Made by a program: the position numbers and the translations under genes
Part shown: positions 1 to 7,066 of the stretch, one piece after another
How the letters are laid out: each line of letters begins with the position of its first letter
Position numbering within the stretch: position 1 is the stretch's first letter
Notes under the pieces: generated by a model
Seen by the model: the letters and a program-made list of their open reading frames with translations, nothing else
What the model was told of the DNA's origin: nothing
Database searches by the model: none
NCBI GenBank assembly: GCA_964424205.1
Contig: CAYRIF010000029.1
Span: 1-19,550 of the forward strand
Direction: 5' to 3'
Length of the DNA: 19,550 bases
Source of the DNA: CAYRIF01 sp964424205
GTDB lineage: Bacteria; Bacteroidota; Bacteroidia; Cytophagales; Cyclobacteriaceae

Positions 1-3000
1 GAATGTCTTTTACATCAAAGCCTGCTAAGTACATAGCATATGCCATTTCTCTATCACTATTAATTCCTTTTTCCCTGATGATTGCTGCTTTAATTCCCGA
101 TTTTTCTTTTCGTTTGGGGTTTAGCTCATATTGAGAAAATTTTCCAGTAAAATGTTTTGAAAAGTTAAATTTTAACGGTTGGTTTTTATAATTTTCAAAT
201 CGCTTATTGGCATGTGCTTCTTCGCTTTGCTGTTTGTCGAGTAGGTGAGAGGTTTGCATCCAAACATCTCTCAGGTGGTCGATGTCAAATACTAAATTTC
301 CAGTGTGATGCTTTAGTTTTAGTGCCCTTTCCGCAATGGGATTGCCTAGTATTTTGAACTTGACATTGGCAGTATTTAAGACATTCTCTACAGTTTCAAG
401 TTGCGGAGTTTGTAGGATGATGCCAGGATTTTCGCTGAATAGAATCTTCACTAAATCAGTCTCTTCAAAATCACTAATGTCAATGGTCAGTCCACCGGCG
501 ATATTGGCAAAAGTCATTTCGAGCAAGGCAGTAATCATACCTCCAGCAGAAATATCGTGCCCAGCAGAAACCAGGTTTTTGTTAATTAATTTCTGAACTG
601 TATTGAATGCTGCAGCAAAATATTTGGCATCTGTAATTGTCGGAGCGCTTTCTCCTAATTTGTTGACTATTTGCGAAAAACTACTTCCCCCAAGTTTGTA
701 ATTATCATTTGATAAGTCAATGTAAATCAAATGGTTATACAGTGAATTATGAATTATTGGTTCAATAATTTTGTTCACATCACTGACACCACCGTAGGCA
801 GAAATAATGACAGTCCCTGGCGCATAAACGGTATCTCCATCAGGGTATTTTTGCACCATGGAAAGGGAATCTTTTCCTGTAGGAATATTAATTCCGAGTT
901 CGCAAGCAAAGTCACTTACCGCTTTTACCGCTTCATAAAGACGTGCATTTTCCCCCTCGTTTTTTGCAGGCCACATCCAGTTAGCACTGAGCGAAACATT
1001 CTTCAAACCACCTTCAATCGGCGCCCAAATGATATTGGTCAACGCCTCAGCAATGGATAGTCTTGAGCCGGCCTTGGGATCTATCAAAGCACTCACTGGC
1101 GCATGTCCAATGGCAGTGGCAATTCCTTTATTGCTTGAGAAATCTATCGCCGCTACACCGAGGTTATTAAGTGGCAGCTGCAACGCGCCAGCGGTCTGTT
1201 GCTTGGCTACTTTTCCTGTTACACAACGATCCACTTTATTGGTGAGCCAGTCTTTGCAAGCAACGGCCTCTAGTTGGAGTACTTGTTTCAGATGGCTAAG
1301 AATTTTTTCTTGGTCATAATTTACCGCATCAAATGAAGGCTTAATAGTTTTATCAGTAAGCACCGTCTTTGGTGGTTTCCCAAACATATGCTCCAACTTC
1401 CAGTCGATTGGATTTTGACCGGTTTCACTATCCACGAATTTAAAATATAAGTCGTTGGTGGTTTCTCCTACTACGTAAAAAGGCGCTCTTTCTCTTTCCG
1501 AAATTCGTTTTAACAAATCAATATCCTCTTTTTTAATCACCAAGCCCATTCGCTCCTGTGATTCGTTACCAACGATTTCTTTGGCAGATAGGGTAGGATC
1601 ACCGATTGGCAACTTCCGTACATCAATGGTGCCACCTGTTTCCTCCACTAGTTCCGAAAGACAATTGAGATGTCCGCCTGCTCCATGATCATGGATAGAT
1701 ACTAATGGGTTTTTACCCATTTCCGAAAGGGCACGAATAACATTCGCCACTCTTTTTTGCATCTCCGGGTTAGAGCGTTGCACGGCATTTAGTTCTATGC
1801 TGTTGTTGAACTCACCTGTCGCTACGGATGATACTGCACTGCCACCCATGCCTATTCTGTAATTGTCGCCACCCATGACTACAATTTGGTTGCCTTTTTC
1901 AGGTACTTGTTTTTTGCTGTTCTCTAATTTTCCATAACCAATACCTCCTGCGAGCATGATTACTTTATCGTAACCATATTTTTTGTCATTTTCGAAATGT
2001 TCAAATGTCAATAAACTTCCATTGATAAGTGGCTGTCCAAATTTATTCCCAAAATCGCTGGCACCATTTGAGGCTTTGATGAGAATTTCAATAGGCGTTT
2101 GATAAAGCCAATTTCTAGGCTTCGTTGCTTTTTCCCAATTTCTTTCCCCATAACATCCTGTCTGTGAACTATTTAGCCGTGAATAGGATGTCATGTAAAC
2201 GGCAGAACCTGCTAATGGCACACTGCCAGTTCCGCCAGCCATACGATCTCTAATTTCTCCACCAGAACCAGTTGCAGCTCCATTAAATGGTTCAACAGTG
2301 GTCGGAAAATTATGTGTTTCTGCTTTGATAGAGATTACCGAGTCGAAATCTGATATTTCAAAAAAGTCTGCTTTGTCTTGGGTTTTTGGCGCAAATTGTT
2401 CTGATTTGAAACCTTTAATAAAAGCGACATTGTCTTTGTATGCTGATACTAAGTTGTCTGGCGTGACGGCAGCTGTTTTCCTAATCATCTGAAATAAACT
2501 ATCACTTTTACTTTCTCCGTCGATGATGAATTCTCCATTGAAAATTTTATGTCGGCAATGCTCCGAATTAACCTGAGAAAAGCCAAAAACCTCACTGTCA
2601 GTTAGTTTTCTACCTATTTTTTTACTCACCCCATTCAGATAGGCTACTTCATCATCGTTGAGTGCTAGTCCTTCCTGCTGATTATAAGCAGCGATGTCAT
2701 CAATGTGCAGGATTGGTTCAGGTTGCTTTTCGATGGTGAAAATAGTTTGATCAATGCCTTTGTAAGTTGCTTGGAGCATCGGATCAAATGAAGTGTCCTT
2801 ATCCTTTACTTCGAAAAACTCTTCGATTCTTTCAATGCCTTCGATGCCCATATTTTGGGTGATTTCTACCGCATTGGTACTCCACGGTGTAATCATTTCT
2901 TTGCGTGGACCAATGAAATTAGCGGTTAGGTTTTCTTGAGATATACTTTCGGCATTGCCAAAAAGCCAGCAGAGTTTCTCAATATTAGTGGATGTGATTT

Positions 3001-3058
3001 GCTTGTTTGTGCCTACAACAAATATTTTAGTTTGAGCACCTTTGAAGAATTGAATCAT
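1..3058 (-). CDS. purL: Phosphoribosylformylglycinamidine synthase, large single-chain type (partial, C-terminus outside window)
   Basis: Fourth step of de novo purine synthesis: ATP- and glutamine-dependent conversion of FGAR to FGAM in the cytoplasm. About 1019 codons are present, open to the window edge. Reading from the ATG at 3058 I see VNSEHCRHK near residue 163, AETHNFPT near 247, HDHGAGGHLNCLSELVEE near 457, the linker VDRCVTGKVAKQQ near 610, and TGKDSLSM near 730. The class I glutaminase domain then begins (KAAIIREKGINSDREMAYA, from about residue 988). Its catalytic Cys and His/Glu lie outside the window. Bacteroidota PurL of this type is usually about 1220 residues, so some 200 are missing. 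A TAnnTTTG box 53 nt upstream of the ATG supports this start. No frameshift is visible. Confidence is high because the motifs occur in the family order over the whole length. Confidence 0.97.
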   Translation of the reverse strand, partial: MIQFFKGAQTKIFVVGTNKQITSTNIEKLCWLFGNAESISQENLTANFIGPRKEMITPWSTNAVEITQNMGIEGIERIEEFFEVKDKDTSFDPMLQATYKGIDQTIFTIEKQPEPILHIDDIAAYNQQEGLALNDDEVAYLNGVSKKIGRKLTDSEVFGFSQVNSEHCRHKIFNGEFIIDGESKSDSLFQMIRKTAAVTPDNLVSAYKDNVAFIKGFKSEQFAPKTQDKADFFEISDFDSVISIKAETHNFPTTVEPFNGAATGSGGEIRDRMAGGTGSVPLAGSAVYMTSYSRLNSSQTGCYGERNWEKATKPRNWLYQTPIEILIKASNGASDFGNKFGQPLINGSLLTFEHFENDKKYGYDKVIMLAGGIGYGKLENSKKQVPEKGNQIVVMGGDNYRIGMGGSAVSSVATGEFNNSIELNAVQRSNPEMQKRVANVIRALSEMGKNPLVSIHDHGAGGHLNCLSELVEETGGTIDVRKLPIGDPTLSAKEIVGNESQERMGLVIKKEDIDLLKRISERERAPFYVVGETTNDLYFKFVDSETGQNPIDWKLEHMFGKPPKTVLTDKTIKPSFDAVNYDQEKILSHLKQVLQLEAVACKDWLTNKVDRCVTGKVAKQQTAGALQLPLNNLGVAAIDFSSNKGIATAIGHAPVSALIDPKAGSRLSIAEALTNIIWAPIEGGLKNVSLSANWMWPAKNEGENARLYEAVKAVSDFACELGINIPTGKDSLSMVQKYPDGDTVYAPGTVIISAYGGVSDVNKIIEPIIHNSLYNHLIYIDLSNDNYKLGGSSFSQIVNKLGESAPTITDAKYFAAAFNTVQKLINKNLVSAGHDISAGGMITALLEMTFANIAGGLTIDISDFEETDLVKILFSENPGIILQTPQLETVENVLNTANVKFKILGNPIAERALKLKHHTGNLVFDIDHLRDVWMQTSHLLDKQQSEEAHANKRFENYKNQPLKFNFSKHFTGKFSQYELNPKRKEKSGIKAAIIREKGINSDREMAYAMYLAGFDVKDI

Positions 3059-3110
3059 GTGTACTTAGGGTAGGAAATGTAAAAAGTTATTTCAGATTAA
3101 TTTTACTCCG

Positions 3111-3118
3111 CAAATGTA
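3111..3118 (-). promoter_or_regulatory. Bacteroidota -7 box for purL
   Basis: The minus strand reads TACATTTG, an exact match to the Bacteroidota sigma -7 consensus TAnnTTTG. It lies 53 nt upstream of the purL ATG, which would give a leader of about 45 nt. I see no good -33 TTG at the usual 19-21 nt spacing, so the call rests on one element and its position. I did not recognise a purine riboswitch in the short leader. Confidence 0.5.
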
Positions 3119-3199
3119 AGAAAGTTGTGGGAAATATTAACAGATAAACTAACAGGTTTTCTTCGTACACTGAAGCTTTTGCGTAGGAGTAAAAACCAG

Positions 3200-3904
3200 T
3201 TAGGTTTCATTAATCAAATTCAAAATATGACAAGCAGCAATGCCAGCAGTTTCAGTTCTCAGTCGGTTTTTTCCTAGGCTGATAGGAGTGAAGCCCTTTT
3301 CTTTAGCTAGCGTTATTTCTTTTTCGGAAAAATCACCTTCTGGCCCTATGAGTACTAAGTATTGGTAATTTGATTTCGCAGTATCTTTGAGATGTTGCGG
3401 AATGCGATGATCCACGTAGGCAATAAATTTTTGGGTATTTCCAAAATCTTGTTTTATAAATTTTTCAAAATCGTCAAGGGCATTGATTTTTGGCAAGCGG
3501 TATTTTAGGGATTGCTTCATGGCGCTGATTGCCTTTCTTTTGATTCTTTCTAGCTTCATAAAACGCTTTTCGGATTGCTGACAAAGGATAAAGGAGACTT
3601 CATCAATGCCGATTTCTACTGCCTTTTCAATAAACCACTCGATACGGTCAAGGCTTTTGGTAGGGGCAATGGCAATATGTATGTGGTGGTTTTCTGTCTC
3701 TTTTTTTTCTTCGCTGATTATCTCAAAAGTACACTTGCGAATGTCTGCTTTTGTGATTTTAGCGGTAAATAGCTTTCCTTTACCATCGGTCACTTGAATT
3801 TTATCATTTTCTTTTTGTCGCAATGATTTGACACAATGTCTTGATTCATCAGGGTCAAGGAAGTGACTTCCGTTGTTTATATTTGGTTGGTAGAATAGGT
3901 GCAT
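3200..3904 (-). CDS. rsmE: 16S rRNA (uracil-1498-N3)-methyltransferase RsmE
   Basis: SAM-dependent enzyme that methylates N3 of U1498 in helix 44 of 16S rRNA on the assembled 30S subunit. The protein is 234 residues, the normal family size. The N-terminal PUA-like part holds SRHCVKSLRQKENDKIQVTDGKG (21-43). The SPOUT (alpha/beta-knot) domain follows, with APTKSLDRIEWFIEKAVEIGID (80-101), LVLIGPEGDFSEKEI (183-197) and the knot signature SLGKNRLRTETAGIAA (209-224), which forms the SAM site. The ATG at 3904 gives the expected MHLFYQP start. From memory, rsmE and a DUF4159 gene are often close in Bacteroidota. Here the BlaI/M56/TonB-C genes lie between them. The gene is separated from the M56 gene by 139 nt, so it probably has its own promoter; AACTTTGC on the minus strand around 3944-3951 is a candidate box. 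Confidence 0.96.
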   Translation of the reverse strand: MHLFYQPNINNGSHFLDPDESRHCVKSLRQKENDKIQVTDGKGKLFTAKITKADIRKCTFEIISEEKKETENHHIHIAIAPTKSLDRIEWFIEKAVEIGIDEVSFILCQQSEKRFMKLERIKRKAISAMKQSLKYRLPKINALDDFEKFIKQDFGNTQKFIAYVDHRIPQHLKDTAKSNYQYLVLIGPEGDFSEKEITLAKEKGFTPISLGKNRLRTETAGIAACHILNLINET

Positions 3905-4043
3905 TTGAAAGCGTATTATAAGTAGTTGCCCAATTATTTAACCGCAAAGTTCGCTAATATTTTTCCTAGTGAGCTTTGCAAACTTCATTGCGTTCTTCTG
4001 ACTGGGAAAATCTCGTTACGTTGAGCAAATTTAGTAGAAATAA

Positions 4044-5291
4044 TCAGTTATTGCTATCTAGCTTAAAAATAATAGGAATTACCATCCAAACTTTTACTTT
4101 TCTTCCTCTTTGCTTTCCGGCAACCCATTTAGGCGCATTTTCTAATACTTTTATCGCTTCCTTATCGCAGCCGTGACCAATTCCTTTGAGTATGGTAACA
4201 TCCGAGAGCTTACCGTTTTTATCCACCATAAATTTCGCAAAGACTTTTCCTTCAATGCCATTTTCTTTTGCCTCTTTCGGATAGTGTAGGTTTTCTCCAA
4301 TGTATTTGTAGAATGCATTATATCCTCCAACAGGCATTGGTTGCTCATCTGCTATTGTATGAATTGTATCTTCCTTTTTTGAGTATGCAGCTGTTTTCTT
4401 TGGTGTAGGCGTATTAACAATCGCAAACTCGGCTTTGAAACTCATTATTAGTAATAGTAAGATGGCGAGTGGCAGACTCATCATTAATTTGATAAGCGGC
4501 GTTTTTTTAGCAGCCTGTTTGAGCATTTTAATTCTTAGCAGCGTTTGTGATTGGTTGAAGTAACTGCCAATGGATAAATCAACATAGTTGAAAAGCTGGC
4601 GAACAATGAGTGAAGGATAATTTTGGCTGTGTGAATTTCGGGAGACTGCTGCATCTGCAATAAATTCGTGATTGGTGCTAACGGCACGTTTGTAGAATTT
4701 TATGATAGGGTTAAACCAAAAAATGATTCCTAACACCTCAAAGAATAGCACGTCCCAGCTGTGTTTTTGGTGGATATGAACCAACTCATGATTTAATATC
4801 TGCTCTTTTTCCACTTCATTAAATACAAGAGAATCATCCCAAAATAAGTAGTTCATAAAAGAAAATGTAGGAAGTGTGCCATTGGTGTTGATGAGTAATG
4901 CTCCTTTGTAATATTTTGTAGCGTTACGATTCTGTCTAATAATACGTCTGATTTTAAAGAGCTGAACAAAAAGGCGGCTCAAAAAGAATGGTATACCCAA
5001 GGCATAGATTGCTCCAATTATTGATAACCAACCAAGTGAGTATTGCTGTGTGGCTTCTGTTGTAATACTTACTTCTTGTAAGGTGATATAATTCAGCGCA
5101 TTTGTCAGGACACTTGATTCGGTAAAACTAAATTCTATCAAAGGAATGATGATAGATAGTATGGCAGCAGTCAATAAATAGAATCTGTTAAACTGAAACG
5201 ATCTTTCTTTTCGAAGTCCCACATGATAATACAAGTAAAATGCACTAAAGCATATGGTAGATTGCAGGATAAAATTAAGTAGGCTATTCAT
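4044..5291 (-). CDS. M56-family (BlaR1/MecR1-like) membrane metallopeptidase with C-terminal TonB domain
   Basis: Probable one-step signal transducer: a polytopic zinc protease that would inactivate the adjacent BlaI-type repressor. I place the start at ATG 5291 (MNSLLNFILQ), which overlaps the blaI stop by 8 nt; an in-frame ATG at 5315 is possible but less likely. Hydrophobic segments lie near residues 4-23, 37-56, 84-108 and 268-288. The zinc motif HELVH is at 168-172 and the third-ligand region NHEFIADAAV at 207-216, so the protease looks active. BlaR1 has an outside penicillin-binding domain; this protein instead has a linker and a TonB C-terminal domain (about 316-412: YPKEAK, GKVFAKFMVDKNGKL, LKGIGHGCDKEA, VKVWMVIPIIFKL). 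That domain is homologous to the three secreted proteins upstream. The ligand is unknown, and a beta-lactam sensing role is not supported. Confidence 0.9.
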   Translation of the reverse strand: MNSLLNFILQSTICFSAFYLYYHVGLRKERSFQFNRFYLLTAAILSIIIPLIEFSFTESSVLTNALNYITLQEVSITTEATQQYSLGWLSIIGAIYALGIPFFLSRLFVQLFKIRRIIRQNRNATKYYKGALLINTNGTLPTFSFMNYLFWDDSLVFNEVEKEQILNHELVHIHQKHSWDVLFFEVLGIIFWFNPIIKFYKRAVSTNHEFIADAAVSRNSHSQNYPSLIVRQLFNYVDLSIGSYFNQSQTLLRIKMLKQAAKKTPLIKLMMSLPLAILLLLIMSFKAEFAIVNTPTPKKTAAYSKKEDTIHTIADEQPMPVGGYNAFYKYIGENLHYPKEAKENGIEGKVFAKFMVDKNGKLSDVTILKGIGHGCDKEAIKVLENAPKWVAGKQRGRKVKVWMVIPIIFKLDSNN

Positions 5292-5661
5292 CAGTATTTT
5301 GATTAGGATTAGCATCTATGTGCTTAAGTAATTCCTCTATCTCATTGATACTTAAGTCATTAGATTTAGCAAAAAAGGAGACTAAATTGTTAAACGACCC
5401 ACCAAAATAATTTCCAACAAAGTTTTTCAGGTAAAAGGTTTTGTACTTATCTTTTTCAATAATAGGAAAATACTCATGCGTTTTTCCATAGGCTATGTGA
5501 CCGACAAATCCTTTCTTTTCCAAAATTCTGATGATGGTGGAAACCGTATTGTAGGCGGGTTTTGGCACTATCATTTCAGCCAATAAGTCTTTAATAAATC
5601 CTTTCTTTAATTTCCAAAGGATTTGCATGACTTGTTCTTCTGCTTTTGTGAGTTCTTTCAT
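5284..5661 (-). CDS. BlaI/MecI/CopY-family transcriptional repressor
   Basis: DNA-binding repressor, partner of the overlapping M56 peptidase. At 125 residues it has the usual family length. The N-terminal winged helix covers about 3-70: LTKAEEQVMQILWKLKKGFIKDLL, then PAYNTVSTIIRILEKKGFV (recognition helix region) and the wing AYGKTHEYFPII. The C-terminal half (71-115, with FVGNYFGGSFNNLVSFF and LSINEIEELLKHI) matches the helical dimerisation part. Staphylococcal BlaI is cut at an Asn-Phe bond; here the corresponding stretch reads LVSFFAK with no Asn-Phe, so any cleavage site must differ. The gene shares 8 nt with the peptidase gene (ATGAATAG), typical of translational coupling. An 11-bp hairpin at 5718-5751 separates it from the next gene upstream, so blaI plus M56 should be its own transcription unit. 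Confidence 0.93.
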   Translation of the reverse strand: MKELTKAEEQVMQILWKLKKGFIKDLLAEMIVPKPAYNTVSTIIRILEKKGFVGHIAYGKTHEYFPIIEKDKYKTFYLKNFVGNYFGGSFNNLVSFFAKSNDLSINEIEELLKHIDANPNQNTDE

Positions 5662-5717
5662 AGTAAATTATACGACATCTAAAGTAGGTGAAGCCAATAT
5701 GGGTTTGAATAGGAATT

Positions 5718-5751
5718 ATACCTTCTTTAATCATTTTATCAAAGAAGGTAT
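5718..5751 (-). terminator. Perfect 11-bp hairpin after the TonB-C gene
   Basis: ATACCTTCTTT and AAAGAAGGTAT form a perfect 11-bp stem around a 12-nt loop. It begins 7 nt beyond the stop codon of the minus-strand TonB-C gene and lies before blaI, where a terminator is expected. On the minus strand the stem is followed only by AATTCC, so the U-tract is poor. On the plus strand it is followed by TTTGTTTT, but no plus-strand gene is nearby. Bacteroidota terminators often lack strong U-tracts. Confidence 0.55.
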
Positions 5752-5757
5752 TTTGTT

Positions 5758-6165
5758 TTATAATCTAAAGATAATCGGTAGGGTCATCCATACCCTCACC
5801 GCTTTCCCTTTTTCCTTGCCAGGAATCCATGATGGGCTGTTCTTAATGACATTAAGTGCTGCTTCATCACAGCCATTTCCGATTCCTTTTAATATTTTAA
5901 TATGGGCTAATTTACCTGACGCTAATACCATAAATTGGATAAAAACTTTCCCTTGAATACTGTCCTTTTTAGCTTGTTCAGGGTATTTTAGGTTTTCTCC
6001 AATGAATTTGTAAAATGCACTCATCCCACCTTTTGGAGTGGGTTGTTCTTCAACAATGGTAAATGCCTCTTCTTTTTTATGTTCTTGTGCGAACGATGTA
6101 GGTGCGAGTAGTAGAATTAATACAACTGCTAAAATTGATGTGAGTAATGTTTTATTAATTTTCAT
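5758..6165 (-). CDS. Secreted TonB C-terminal-domain protein (copy 1)
   Basis: 135 residues. An N-terminal hydrophobic segment (about 7-21) ends in a plausible signal peptidase I site after TSFA (residue 26), so the product is probably free in the periplasm. The rest is one domain: VEEQPTPKGGMSAFYKFIGENLKYPEQAKK (38-67), GKVFIQFMVLASGKL (72-86), ILKGIGNGCDEAALNVIKNSPSWIPGK (91-117), VRVWMTLPIIFRL (123-135). This is the Bacteroidota TonB-C signature. It lacks the long proline-rich linker and stable membrane anchor of an ExbB/ExbD-driven TonB, so ordinary energy transduction looks unlikely. The domain closely resembles the outside domain of the M56 peptidase encoded two genes downstream. Promoter elements upstream (6187-6217) and a hairpin downstream suggest a single-gene transcript. 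The function is not known; a ligand, decoy or partner for the M56 sensor is my inference. Confidence 0.85.
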   Translation of the reverse strand: MKINKTLLTSILAVVLILLLAPTSFAQEHKKEEAFTIVEEQPTPKGGMSAFYKFIGENLKYPEQAKKDSIQGKVFIQFMVLASGKLAHIKILKGIGNGCDEAALNVIKNSPSWIPGKEKGKAVRVWMTLPIIFRL

Positions 6166-6186
6166 AACGTTTTGTTTGGTGTGTTA

Positions 6187-6217
6187 CAAACATACAACGA
6201 TATTTTTAGTTATACAA
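6187..6217 (-). promoter_or_regulatory. Bacteroidota promoter for TonB-C copy 1 (-33 TTG, -7 TATGTTTG)
   Basis: The minus strand has TTG (plus 6215-6217), a 20-nt spacer and TATGTTTG (plus 6187-6194). Both elements and the spacing fit TTG-N19-21-TAnnTTTG. The ATG lies 21 nt below the -7 box. This is the best-formed promoter in the window. Confidence 0.7.
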
Positions 6218-6231
6218 CTAATAAGTTAGTT
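6206..6231. promoter_or_regulatory. Triple alternating half-site (TTAGTT/AACTAA), candidate operator
   Basis: On the plus strand TTAGTT, 4 nt, AACTAA, 4 nt, TTAGTT follow one another without error. This gives two overlapping dyads, 16 bp each. The first covers the -33 TTG of the promoter at 6187-6217, so a bound protein would block RNA polymerase. The adjacent BlaI-type repressor is the obvious candidate regulator, but that link is inference. The related 9-mer TTATACGAC lies just upstream of blaI (5668-5676), compared with TTATACAAC here. Confidence 0.45.
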
Positions 6232-6295
6232 AAATAATATTTATTATTTTAAACTTCTGACAATCAAAGGGTTACATTATTCCATGACTCGTTTA

Positions 6296-6325
6296 GAAAA
6301 TGAAGTTCATGAGATCAACTTTCAT
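6296..6325 (-). terminator. Probable terminator of the TonB-C/lipoprotein operon
   Basis: On the minus strand an ATGAAAGTT arm, a 9-nt loop and AACTTCAT form a stem with one bulged base, followed by TTTCT. It lies 14 nt beyond the stop codon of the small coiled-coil gene that ends the operon. The short imperfect stem makes this moderate. Confidence 0.45.
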
Positions 6326-6338
6326 TTAGAACTATTTC

Positions 6339-6608
6339 TTATTTCTTTTGATCCTCCGCTTCTTTAGCCCTTTCCATTGCAATTTCGGCTAATCTTCTTG
6401 CTTCCATTGCAGAAAATCGGGATATTTCCTTTTCTTTTTCCATCCCTTTTCTATAAGTATTAGCAACAGTACTTAAACTATCAAGCTGTTTTTGTAGTGC
6501 TATATTTTCAGCTTCTAGCTGTGCGATTTTAGAGGAGTTGCAGCAGGTTGTACCAAATGCGACACATGCGAATAGAGAAATTAATAATATTTTTTTTGAT
6601 ATGTTCAT
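6339..6608 (-). CDS. Small exported coiled-coil protein, probable lipoprotein
   Basis: 89 residues. MNISKKILLISLFACVAFGTTCC is a typical export signal. The two cysteines at about 22-23 could be the lipidation site, although GTTC does not fit the classic lipobox well. From residue 25 it is almost wholly helical with heptad spacing (IAQLEAENIALQKQLDSL), then charged Arg/Glu/Lys-rich sequence (SAMEARRLAEIAMERAKEAEDQKK). It resembles Lpp-like or tail-fibre-like coiled-coil lipoproteins only in general form, and I do not recognise a family. It begins 19 nt after the stop of the TonB-C gene at 6628-7053, so it is the last gene of that operon, and a terminator-like hairpin follows. The gene is probably real because of its signal sequence, spacing and operon position. 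Its function is unknown. Confidence 0.7.
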   Translation of the reverse strand: MNISKKILLISLFACVAFGTTCCNSSKIAQLEAENIALQKQLDSLSTVANTYRKGMEKEKEISRFSAMEARRLAEIAMERAKEAEDQKK

Positions 6609-6627
6609 AACTAAATTTTAAAGTATT

Positions 6628-7053
6628 TTATTTTTTTCTATTTCTTTTTTTCTTAGGGGGATCATTTAGGTGAAATACGATAGGCAGGGTCATCCAAACC
6701 TCAACAGGCTCTCCTTTCAGCAAAGCAGGACTCCACCTTGGAGAATTTTTAACAACATTTATGGCTACTTCATCACAGCCATAACCAATTCCTTTTATGG
6801 CAGTTACATTTTCAATTTCACCAGTTTTACTTACCATAAACTTAAGAAATACCTTTCCTTGAATATTTGCTCTTTTGGCTGAATCAGGATAAATCATAGC
6901 ACTACCTATATATTTATAGAGCCCTCCAAATCCACCCTGCGGTCTTGGTTGAACATCTGCCACTAGATTTTTTGTAGATGATTCCTTGCCCTCTTGTGAG
7001 TAAGCAGAATTCCAAACAAATAATGATAGTATGATGATTAGTATTGCTTTCAT
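6628..7053 (-). CDS. Secreted TonB C-terminal-domain protein (copy 2)
   Basis: 141 residues from the ATG at 7053 (MKAILIIILSLFVWNSAYSQ). The frame is open further upstream, but this Met begins an ideal signal peptide with a cleavage site after AYS (residue 19), and it falls 13 nt after the stop of copy 3. The mature part holds VADVQPRPQGGFGGLYKYIGSAMIYPDSAKR (31-61), GKVFLKFMVSKTGEI (66-80), AIKGIGYGCDEVAINVVKNSPRWSPALLKGEPVEVWMTLPIVFHL (85-129). A basic tail, DPPKKKRNRKK, is absent from copy 1. The family is the same as copies 1 and 3. Like them it has no anchor or Pro-rich arm, so a free periplasmic product is likely. It is the middle gene of the operon running from 7540 to 6339. Its role is not known. 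Confidence 0.84.
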   Translation of the reverse strand: MKAILIIILSLFVWNSAYSQEGKESSTKNLVADVQPRPQGGFGGLYKYIGSAMIYPDSAKRANIQGKVFLKFMVSKTGEIENVTAIKGIGYGCDEVAINVVKNSPRWSPALLKGEPVEVWMTLPIVFHLNDPPKKKRNRKK

Positions 7054-7066
7054 GTTATTGATTTTC

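Noticed and set aside
336..2492. Several plus-strand open frames (for example 336-596, 749-1060, 1029-1319, 2298-2492)
   Set aside because: They lie antisense to purL, whose motifs are continuous through the whole stretch, and their translations resemble no protein family.
5671..5686. TAC-N10-GTA upstream of blaI as a classic BlaI/MecI operator
   Set aside because: Known staphylococcal operators have closer half-sites (TACA/TGTA) and the arms here do not match beyond three bases.
5627..5956. Plus-strand open frame opposite blaI and TonB-C copy 1
   Set aside because: Antisense shadow of two well-supported minus-strand genes, spanning a terminator hairpin.
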